Translations under genes and position numbers: made by a program
The notes under the pieces: model-generated
What the model was told of the DNA's origin: nothing
What the model saw: the letters and a program-made list of their open reading frames with translations, nothing else
Database searches by the model: none
Assembly: GCA_934524985.1 (NCBI GenBank)
Contig: CAKSYT010000022.1
Coordinates: 1-23,755, forward strand
Length of the DNA: 23,755 bases
From: an uncultured Faecalibacterium sp.
Lineage (GTDB): Bacteria > Bacillota > Clostridia > Oscillospirales > Ruminococcaceae
Reading direction: 5' to 3'
Part shown: piece after piece, positions 7,239 through 13,767 of the stretch
Layout of the letters: each line of letters opens with the position of its first letter
How positions within the stretch are numbered: the stretch's first letter is position 1

Positions 7239-7277
7239 GGAAGATTTTTATTTTTACAACAGAGGAAGGTATATTTT

Positions 7278-8909
<1,632 letters not shown>

Positions 8910-8925
8910 CAGCATAATATAAACG

Positions 8926-8966
8926 GCAAGGCCGCAGCACAAAATACCGTGCTGCGGCCTTGCTTT
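8926..8966 (+). terminator. pyrG terminator
   Basis: A perfect 15-bp stem, GCAAGGCCGCAGCAC (8926-8940) with its complement at 8949-8963, an eight-base loop and TTT after. It starts 16 bases after the pyrG stop. Confidence 0.9.
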
Positions 8967-8972
8967 ATGTAA

Positions 8973-9146
8973 GACGATTTTAATGCCCTCCGCGCTGCTT
9001 TGGGCATTCTTAGCGGAAGAAAAATTTATAATTTCGGGGTATCGGAGCGTCTGCGGACGCTCCGATACCCCATTTTCACAGAGGGGGCGCTCTGCGGAGC
9101 ACTTCAACCGCTTTTTTCACGGGATGGGTCGTAAAGGGAAACAGCA
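8973..9146. repeat. Dispersed intergenic repeat, copy A, with UGCG-tetraloop hairpin
   Basis: The left part (8973-9034) and the right part (about 9114-9146, TTTTTTCACGG then TCGTAAAGGGAAACAGCA) match the corresponding parts of 22357-22489. The centre differs: here it holds a perfect 16-bp stem (9036-9051 with 9056-9071) capped by TGCG, closed by C-G. An inserted stretch at 9080-9112 makes this copy longer (174 against 133 bases). No gene is seen in the 317 bases between pyrG and the GGDEF gene; this repeat and the hairpin at 9174 fill most of it. Confidence 0.7.
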
Positions 9147-9173
9147 GTCCCTTTTTCTCCCTCGTGAAAATGA

Positions 9174-9205
9174 GACACCGGCGCATCCGCAAACGCACCG
9201 GTGTC
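9174..9205 (-). terminator. Hairpin terminator after the GGDEF gene
   Basis: GACACCGG (9174-9181) pairs with CCGGTGTC (9198-9205). On minus-strand RNA the stem extends through G-U pairs to 14 bp with a UGCG tetraloop, and CATTTTC follows. It starts 22 bases past the GGDEF stop. CATTTTCAC-A-GAGGG (9071-9085) and CCCTCGTGAAAATG (9159-9172) are inverted copies, so this hairpin and that of copy A form the two ends of a larger palindromic arrangement. Confidence 0.65.
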
Positions 9206-9226
9206 CCGTATTTCTAATTATTGCTT

Positions 9227-10339
9227 TTACCGCACCACTTCATCCTGTCTGGCGTGGTTTTTCTGCTTATTCTCGTACATCCGCTGGTCGGCGATGCAGC
9301 GCACCTGCTGCACATCCACGCTTTCGGCGGGGTACAGGGCGTAGCCGCAGCTGGCACCCACGCTCACGGTATTGCCGTCGATCTCGTAGGGCACAGCGAT
9401 CATCTCACAGATCAGGTTCATCTTGCTGGCGCAGTCCTCCGACTCCATCGTGCCAAGCAGCAGCAGAGCGAACTCGTCGCCGCCCAGACGGAAAGCGTAG
9501 TCCCGGCTGCGGATGCAGCCCTGCAGCCGTTGGGAAATGCCCTTCAGCAGCTTATCACCCACATCGTGGCCGTAGGTGTCGTTGACCGGCTTGAAGCGAT
9601 CCAAGTCCATATAAAACAGTGCAAAGGGCTGGCTGTGCTGCTCCAGCACCGTCAGCACCCGGTCGAAATAGCGCTTGTTCAGCAGCCCGGTCAGACCGTC
9701 GGTGTTGGCAAGGCTTTGCAGCAGGTGCTGCTTGCCCATATCCTGTGTGATCATCATCACGCGGGTCAGGCGGTCGCCCTTCCACGCCATAGGAACCACC
9801 GTCATCATGAAAAATGCGCTCTTATCGCGGGCGGCATATTCCAGCTTGAGGGAGTCGTTGTCCGTTTTGATCAGCCTGCGCAGGTTCTCCGGGGCCAGCA
9901 TCTGGGTGATCTTGGCGTTTTCGGTGTCGGTCAGCACCACATACTTCCGCGACAACTGCTCCAGCATCTGCCGGTAGGAGCCCTCCGGCGGGTACAGCAG
10001 TTCCCCGCGCCGCTCGTAGTACTGGTAATGATCGCGATCCAGATCGCACACTGAATAGCGCTCCACGATGCGCGCCATACCCGCAAACATCATGTCGCTC
10101 TTTTCCCGGCGGCGCTCCAGCTCCCGGCGGCGGTTGCGCTCGGCGTCACGCTGGATCTTTACCACGCCTGCTATGATCAGAAGCCCCAGCAGCGCAATAA
10201 CTAGAATGGTAGCACTTTGCACCTTGCGCATCCCGGCATCCACCACCCCGGTGGGCACGATGCCGATGATGCTCCAATCCATGAGCCCCAGCGGCTGATA
10301 GATCAGGTAATATTTCTGCCCGTTCATGGTGAACAGCAC
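9227..10339 (-). CDS. C-terminal part of the broken gene: membrane, PAS-like and GGDEF domains
   Basis: A 370-codon frame from a GTG at 10339, five codons after the TAG. It carries the end of the sensor domain, a membrane helix (about 43-60), a charged linker, a PAS-like domain (about 85-205) and the GGDEF domain (about 206-365). Catalytic features look complete: DGLTGLLN, FYMDLDRFKPVND, GHDVGD and RLGGDEF at 285-290. If translated by restart it could be an active cyclase lacking its full sensor. It is listed separately because an automatic annotation would call it as its own gene. Confidence 0.6.
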   Translation of the reverse strand: MLFTMNGQKYYLIYQPLGLMDWSIIGIVPTGVVDAGMRKVQSATILVIALLGLLIIAGVVKIQRDAERNRRRELERRREKSDMMFAGMARIVERYSVCDLDRDHYQYYERRGELLYPPEGSYRQMLEQLSRKYVVLTDTENAKITQMLAPENLRRLIKTDNDSLKLEYAARDKSAFFMMTVVPMAWKGDRLTRVMMITQDMGKQHLLQSLANTDGLTGLLNKRYFDRVLTVLEQHSQPFALFYMDLDRFKPVNDTYGHDVGDKLLKGISQRLQGCIRSRDYAFRLGGDEFALLLLGTMESEDCASKMNLICEMIAVPYEIDGNTVSVGASCGYALYPAESVDVQQVRCIADQRMYENKQKNHARQDEVVR

Positions 10340-10354
10340 GCAGCCCTCGCCGCC

Positions 10355-11080
10355 CTACGGCAGGGTCTGCACCATGGTGTCATAGTAGGGCTGCTGATTC
10401 ACACGGGCGTTCTGCTGCAAATAATCAAACAGGTTGGTCATCTGGTCGGTGATCTCGGTCTTTGTCTCGGTAGAAAACACAACATCACCATTGGAGCGCA
10501 CAATATAGCAATCGCTCTGCCCCTCATAGACCATGCTGCTCAGCAGCTTTTCCAGCACGGCGTTGTCGTAGCTGACCACCAGCGCCGTATAGGTAGTGCC
10601 GTTCAGCTGCAGCGGCTGCTCCATAGGGATGGCAAACAGGACCTTGCGGATGCCCTGACTGGAGGTATAACTGGAGATCACCGGCGCGTTTTCGTTATAA
10701 AGTTTCTCAAAAGCGTTCTTCATGTGCACAGCCGTGCCCTGCCGTCCGGCAGTGGTCCAGAACTCGCACTGCTCGTTGAAGAGGTAAAAATCCGTGTACT
10801 GCCAGGTAGCCTTTTGGGCGATATACGCCTGCCACTGCTCCTCCTGCTCCCCCTTCTCCACAAGAGCGCTCAGGTAACTTTCCCAGTCGTTCAGGATGTT
10901 CCAGTTGCGCTGGGCAAACATGGTAAAGGTCTTGGCAGACTGCCCATAGGTGGAAAGCAGGTTTTCCGTGCTTTCCTGATAGATCTGCTTCTGCGTATAG
11001 ATGCTGTAAACAAAGATACTTACCAGCATCGCCAACAGCATTCCTGCTATGAGCAGGATGTTTTTTCGTTTCTGTTTCAT
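10355..11080 (-). CDS. N-terminal part of the broken gene: membrane anchor and truncated Cache-like sensor
   Basis: 241 residues from the ATG at 11080. It has a short basic start (MKQKRKN), a transmembrane helix (about 8-27) and an extracytoplasmic sensor region (FYLFNEQCEFWTTAG, IMSSYTSS-like strands, CYIVRSNGDVVFST) cut short at VQTLP by the TAG. Alone it has no output domain. An upstream in-frame start at 11182 would add 34 unconserved residues before the strong ribosome-binding site and was rejected. Confidence 0.6.
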   Translation of the reverse strand: MKQKRKNILLIAGMLLAMLVSIFVYSIYTQKQIYQESTENLLSTYGQSAKTFTMFAQRNWNILNDWESYLSALVEKGEQEEQWQAYIAQKATWQYTDFYLFNEQCEFWTTAGRQGTAVHMKNAFEKLYNENAPVISSYTSSQGIRKVLFAIPMEQPLQLNGTTYTALVVSYDNAVLEKLLSSMVYEGQSDCYIVRSNGDVVFSTETKTEITDQMTNLFDYLQQNARVNQQPYYDTMVQTLP

Positions 11081-11096
11081 AAGGCTGTTCCTCCGA

Positions 11097-11200
11097 CTGC
11101 CACGCAGCCAGACCCCTTCACAATACGTTCTTCCAAAGGCTTTGTCCCAAAGCGCTGTGCACAAAGTTCCGCAAAAGTGCACAAGCGCCGCGTGTCAGTT
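11097..11200 (-). promoter_or_regulatory. Structured leader of the sensor-GGDEF gene
   Basis: In the roughly 140-base leader, GCGCTTGTGCAC pairs with GTGCACAGCGC (one-base bulge) around a 14-base loop, at about 11152-11188. GTGTC/GACAC lies just upstream at about 11193-11218. I do not recognise a known riboswitch; it does not resemble the cyclic di-GMP classes as far as I can tell. Confidence 0.4.
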
Positions 11201-11230
11201 CCCGTATAAACCGACACTATCCCTAATAAC

Positions 11231-11260
11231 ATTATACCATTCTGCAAAAAAGCCTGTCAA
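11231..11260 (-). promoter_or_regulatory. Consensus promoter of the sensor-GGDEF gene
   Basis: On the minus strand a perfect TTGACA (11255-11260), 18-base spacer and a perfect TATAAT (11231-11236). The start would be near 11224. Confidence 0.85.
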
Positions 11261-11270
11261 CACACCCCCG

Positions 11271-11303
11271 GGGCGATTCACGTCGTTTCAAGGGCGATTC
11301 ACG
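11271..11303 (-). promoter_or_regulatory. Two 12-bp direct repeats just upstream of the GGDEF promoter
   Basis: CGTGAATCGCCC (minus strand) occurs at 11271-11282 and again at 11292-11303, a 21-base period, so both copies face the same side of the helix. The nearer copy ends 10 bases before the -35 box. This is the arrangement of an activator or two-component regulator site; the regulator is unknown. Confidence 0.55.
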
Positions 11304-11323
11304 CAGATTTGCGCTGTAAAGCT

Positions 11324-11392
11324 TGCAGACTTTCTGCAGACTTTCGGATAGTAAGTAAGTGCAAATATCGGTTAGTATTCGATAGTATCCGA
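11324..11392. repeat. Two further tandem short repeats
   Basis: TGCAGACTTTC is repeated head to tail at 11324-11334 and 11335-11345. TAGTATTCGA and TAGTATCCGA are adjacent at 11373-11382 and 11383-11392. TCGGATA (11344-11350) and TATCCGA (11386-11392) are also inverted copies. They lie between the tRNA terminator and the GGDEF promoter. Confidence 0.6.
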
Positions 11393-11406
11393 GCTGCTGC
11401 GAATGC

Positions 11407-11454
11407 AAAAAAATCCGCATGAGCACTGGATTTTCCAGTATTCATGCGGATTTT
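11407..11454 (-). terminator. Terminator of tRNA-Leu(UAG)
   Basis: A 13-bp stem (11410-11422 with 11442-11454) with an inner ACTGG/CCAGT stem (11425-11429 with 11435-11439). On the minus strand it is followed by a run of seven T (11407-11413, partly within the stem). It starts a few bases past the tRNA 3' end. Confidence 0.85.
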
Positions 11455-11461
11455 CACGTTA

Positions 11462-11541
11462 TGCAGAAGAAGGGACTTGAACCCTCACTCACAAGGAACT
11501 GGTGCCTAAAACCAGCGTGTCTGCCATTCCACCACTTCTGC
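11462..11541 (-). tRNA. tRNA-Leu (anticodon UAG)
   Basis: On the minus strand the acceptor arms GCAGAAG and CTTCTGC pair, followed by discriminator A. The anticodon arm is CTGGT-TTTAGGC-ACCAG, giving anticodon TAG. The T arm contains GGTTCAAGTCC, and the variable region is long, as in tRNA-Leu. The CCA end is not encoded (the next bases are TAA), so it needs CCA addition, unlike the neighbouring tRNA. Confidence 0.93.
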
Positions 11542-11547
11542 TCATAG

Positions 11548-11578
11548 AAAAAAGGCAAGTCAAAAACCGACTTGCCTT
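11548..11578 (-). terminator. Terminator between the two tRNA-Leu genes
   Basis: AAGGCAAGTC (11552-11561) pairs with GACTTGCCTT (11569-11578) around a seven-base loop. On the minus strand it ends in TTTTTT (11548-11553). It begins two bases after the CCA of tRNA-Leu(GAG) and lies before tRNA-Leu(UAG), so the downstream tRNA depends on read-through. Confidence 0.85.
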
Positions 11579-11579
11579 C

Positions 11580-11663
11580 TGGTGCGAGGGAGGGGACTCG
11601 AACCCCCAAGGATAAACCACACGCACCTCAAACGTGCGCGTCTGCCAGTTCCGCCACCCTCGC
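11580..11663 (-). tRNA. tRNA-Leu (anticodon GAG)
   Basis: On the minus strand the acceptor arms GCGAGGG and CCCTCGC are followed by A and an encoded CCA (11580-11582). The anticodon arm is CACGT-TTGAGGT-GCGTG with anticodon GAG. The T arm is GGGGGTTCGAGTCCCC, and the variable arm is long as expected for Leu. It lies 39 bases upstream of tRNA-Leu(UAG). Confidence 0.93.
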
Positions 11664-11725
11664 ATACCTGTTGTACAGTTCTCCGGTTTTTGAGGTAGAA
11701 AACCGTTGGTGCGGACTGCTTGGAT

Positions 11726-11754
11726 ATAGTAACACATTTCCGGCAATTCGTCAA
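11726..11754 (-). promoter_or_regulatory. tRNA-Leu promoter
   Basis: On the minus strand TTGACG (11749-11754), a 17-base spacer and TACTAT (11726-11731). The start would be near 11719, about 55 bases before the mature tRNA-Leu(GAG) 5' end. Confidence 0.8.
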
Positions 11755-11796
11755 GGGGTTTCTTTGTTTCTCATAAGTTTTTTTAAGCTTCATATC

Positions 11797-11885
11797 TATA
11801 ATAGCAGCGCAGCGCGCGCAAAAGCAGCCTTCCGGGCAATTGCACAGGTCATTTGTGTGCGGAAAGCTTGCCTGCGGCGCTGCGC
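11797..11885 (+). promoter_or_regulatory. Possible promoter and structured leader of the deacetylase gene
   Basis: A perfect TATAAT lies at 11797-11802, but no good -35 box is seen at the right distance. Downstream, GCGCAGCGC (11807-11815) pairs with GCGCTGCGC (11877-11885). Inside it TTCCG/CGGAA (11830-11834 with 11860-11864) and GCACA/TGTGC (11842-11846 with 11855-11859) nest. The leader could therefore fold into one long branched helix ending just before the AAAGGAGG ribosome-binding site. Confidence 0.4.
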
Positions 11886-11909
11886 CCAGAGCAAAGGAGG
11901 GGTTTGTAT

Positions 11910-12761
11910 ATGAAGCAATTTGTGCGGCGCACCGGCGGGCGCATCGGGCTATGGGGCGGGCTGCTGGCGGCTGCGCTGGCAGCGTTTGCGGCGGGGTGGC
12001 TGGTGCCGGTACGCGCACCGGTGGGCTGTAATCTAAATGAGTTGACCGCCGCGCCGGACTTCAGTTCCTTTTCCCCTGCCGCGCCGGCAGTGGCTGCATC
12101 CGATGCCGGTACGCCCGCTGCCCCTTCCCTGCCGGAAAAATGGGTCTGCCTGACCTTTGATGACGGTCCCAGCAAGACCACCCCGGCTGTGCTGGCTGCG
12201 CTGGATGCTGCCGGGGTGCGCGGCACCTTTTTTGTGGTAGCCACCGGCTACAACGAGAAATATCTGCCCCTGCTCACGCAGGCTGCTGCCGCCGGGCATC
12301 AAATCGCGCTGCACTCTGCCTCCCACGAATACAGCGACATCTACCGCAGCAGCGCCGCCTACTGGCGGGACATTACCCTGTTGAAGGAGCGCATTGCCCC
12401 CTATGTGGATGCAGAGAGCATCCGGTATCTGCGCTTTCCCGGCGGCAGCACAAACACCGTGAGCCGCCGCTACGGCGGCAAGGGGCTGATGCAGCAGTTA
12501 AAAACCGAGGTAGAGCAGCGCGGCTGGCAGTGGGTGGACTGGAACGTCTGCGCCGAGGACGCCGTGGGCGGGCACCCCAGCGCGGATACCATCTATCGCA
12601 ATGTAGTGCGGGAGACCGGCGAGCAGACCCATTGCGTGGTGCTGATGCACGACTCTGCCACCACCCGCACCACCGCCGAGGCGCTGCCAGATATTATCCG
12701 GTGGTATACGGATAACGGCTACACCTTTTTGACCGTAGCCGAGGCGCTGCCGCTGGGATAA
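11910..12761 (+). CDS. Polysaccharide deacetylase (NodB domain), probably acting on peptidoglycan
   Basis: A 283-residue protein. A basic start and a hydrophobic helix (about 12-33) anchor it in the membrane or act as a signal, and a low-complexity Ala/Pro linker (about 45-75) leads to the catalytic domain outside the cell. All five NodB motifs are visible: TFDDGPS (82-88, metal Asp), HSASH (135-139, metal His pair), RFPGGS (175-180), DWNVCAED (210-217) and VVLMHDS (243-249, with catalytic His). Relatives remove acetyl groups from N-acetylglucosamine or muramic residues of peptidoglycan; the exact sugar cannot be told. I chose the ATG at 11910 because AAAGGAGGGG lies just upstream and the membrane helix follows directly. 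The stop lies only six bases from that of the convergent MerR gene. Confidence 0.92.
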   Translation: MKQFVRRTGGRIGLWGGLLAAALAAFAAGWLVPVRAPVGCNLNELTAAPDFSSFSPAAPAVAASDAGTPAAPSLPEKWVCLTFDDGPSKTTPAVLAALDAAGVRGTFFVVATGYNEKYLPLLTQAAAAGHQIALHSASHEYSDIYRSSAAYWRDITLLKERIAPYVDAESIRYLRFPGGSTNTVSRRYGGKGLMQQLKTEVEQRGWQWVDWNVCAEDAVGGHPSADTIYRNVVRETGEQTHCVVLMHDSATTRTTAEALPDIIRWYTDNGYTFLTVAEALPLG

Positions 12762-12767
12762 CGCGCC

Positions 12768-13613
12768 TTACAGCCACCTTTCAAAGCAGCGCCCCAGCAG
12801 CACCCCCGCAGAGACCAGCACCGCCAGCCAGAGCCAGCCTGCGCCACCGGTCACCACCCACCCTGCCGCCAGAATGGCGGCAAAGGTACATACCGGCGGC
12901 ACAGCGATGCGCAGGATGCGCAGCAGCTTCTCCCGCCGGGGCGGCAGTCCGGCGTCCAGCTGCTCGGGATGCACGGCGTCACAGCAGACCTCGTCCCGGT
13001 ACTTGCCCGGGTTGCGGTAGGCCTTGTACGCGATGCCGTCCAGCGAGAACTCCGGGTACATCCCCTCTTTGGTCAGGGCGAACTGCATCCCCTTTTCCTC
13101 TGCATAGGCCTGCAACGCCGCTGTAAACTCCTGCGGAGTGTTGATGCTGCCCTGCGGGATGAAGAAAAAGTGCTTTTGATGCTGCACCTGCGCCAGCGTG
13201 CAGTAATCCTGCAGCCAGCCGGAGAAGAAACCCTGCTGCGGGGCGGGGCTTTCCATGCGGGTCAGGCAGGCGTCCACGTCCAGCGTGTCCGCTTGCGGAG
13301 CCTGCCGGGCAAGGTCGGCACAAAACTGCATGGCTGCTGCCAGCTGCGCCGCCTGCTGCTCCAGCACGGTCTGCTGGGCTTGCAGCGCCTGCTGCAAGGG
13401 CTGTTCCCCGTGCAGCACCGCCTTGATGGTGGGCAGCGGCACATCCAGCATGCGCAGCATACGGATGAGCTTTAGGGTACGGACGTTCCCGGCGGTGTAA
13501 TCGCGGTAGTCATTGCCCTGCCTGCGCGCCGGTGTAAGAAGCCCTTCTTTTTCATAAAAGCGGATGTTCGGGGCGGACACGCCGCTTTGTTCGGAAGCCT
13601 GTTTGATGTTCAT
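12768..13613 (-). CDS. MerR-family regulator with C-terminal membrane segments
   Basis: A 281-residue protein starting with a MerR winged helix (1-70: MNIKQASEQSGVSAPNIRFY, then GLLTPARRQGNDYRDYT) and a coiled-coil dimer helix (about 72-105, Gln/Ala-rich). The middle (about 125-225) is an unrecognised domain with FFFIPQG, TKEGMYPEFS and a CCDAVHPE segment that might sense a ligand. Two hydrophobic helices follow (about 234-253 and 259-275), suggesting that it sits in the membrane, which is unusual for MerR proteins. The ATG at 13613 has GGAGGTGA upstream; longer starts are not supported. A palindrome at its own promoter suggests autoregulation. It converges on the deacetylase gene with a six-base gap. 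The inducer is unknown. Confidence 0.85.
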   Translation of the reverse strand: MNIKQASEQSGVSAPNIRFYEKEGLLTPARRQGNDYRDYTAGNVRTLKLIRMLRMLDVPLPTIKAVLHGEQPLQQALQAQQTVLEQQAAQLAAAMQFCADLARQAPQADTLDVDACLTRMESPAPQQGFFSGWLQDYCTLAQVQHQKHFFFIPQGSINTPQEFTAALQAYAEEKGMQFALTKEGMYPEFSLDGIAYKAYRNPGKYRDEVCCDAVHPEQLDAGLPPRREKLLRILRIAVPPVCTFAAILAAGWVVTGGAGWLWLAVLVSAGVLLGRCFERWL

Positions 13614-13634
13614 TTGCTTCACCTCCGCCCTTAC

Positions 13635-13663
13635 ATTACACCTTAAAGCCGGTTGAAGGTCAA
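13635..13663 (-). promoter_or_regulatory. MerR-type promoter and operator
   Basis: On the minus strand TTGACC (13658-13663), 17 bases and TGTAAT (13635-13640). A 21-base palindrome (13640-13660, arms ACCTT and AAGGT, 8 of 10 positions symmetrical) fills the spacer, which is where MerR proteins bind. The regulator gene begins 22 bases further on, so autoregulation is likely. Confidence 0.7.
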
Positions 13664-13674
13664 GGGTTTTGCGC

Positions 13675-13713
13675 AAAAAACAGAGCCGCCGCACAAAAAT
13701 GTGCAGCGGCTCT
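13675..13713 (-). terminator. Terminator of the aminopeptidase operon
   Basis: AGAGCCGC (13682-13689) pairs with GCGGCTCT (13706-13713), plus an inner GCAC/GTGC after one mismatch. On the minus strand the T-run lies at 13675-13680. It ends the six-gene operon just before the MerR promoter. Confidence 0.85.
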
Positions 13714-13767
13714 ATGAAGAGATGCTTTTATTGCGTGTATGCCGCGAGCTGCGGCGCACGCATTTTT

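Larger units (their letters stand above)
9227..11080 (-). pseudogene. Sensor-GGDEF diguanylate cyclase gene interrupted by an in-frame TAG
   Basis: One 618-codon reading frame starting at the ATG at 11080 (GGAGGAA upstream) and broken only by a TAG at 10357-10355, codon 242. The first part has a membrane segment (about 10-27) and an extracytoplasmic sensor region of the dCache kind. The region after the stop completes it (GQKYYLIYQPLG, DWSIIGIVP) and continues with a second membrane segment, a PAS-like domain and a GGDEF domain with intact FRLGGDEF (codons 533-537) and an inhibitory RxxD site (RSRD) five residues before it. Such enzymes make cyclic di-GMP from two GTP. The frame and reading continuity on both sides of the stop show it was one gene. 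The C-terminal part could restart at the GTG at 10339, which has GAGGG four bases upstream, giving a membrane-anchored PAS-GGDEF protein. A sequencing error or suppression is not excluded. Confidence 0.85.

Noticed and set aside
9107..9226. A short gene between pyrG and the GGDEF gene
   Set aside because: The open frames here consist of repeat and hairpin sequence and have no ribosome-binding site or family resemblance.
10355..10357. Programmed recoding or pyrrolysine at the TAG
   Set aside because: No pyrrolysine genes or recoding element are visible, RF1 is encoded nearby, and GGDEF sensors are not known to use such recoding. Mutation or sequencing error is simpler.
11081..11224. Cyclic di-GMP riboswitch in the cyclase leader
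   Set aside because: The hairpins do not show the two-helix arrangement or conserved tetraloop-receptor sequence expected of the known classes, as far as can be judged by eye.
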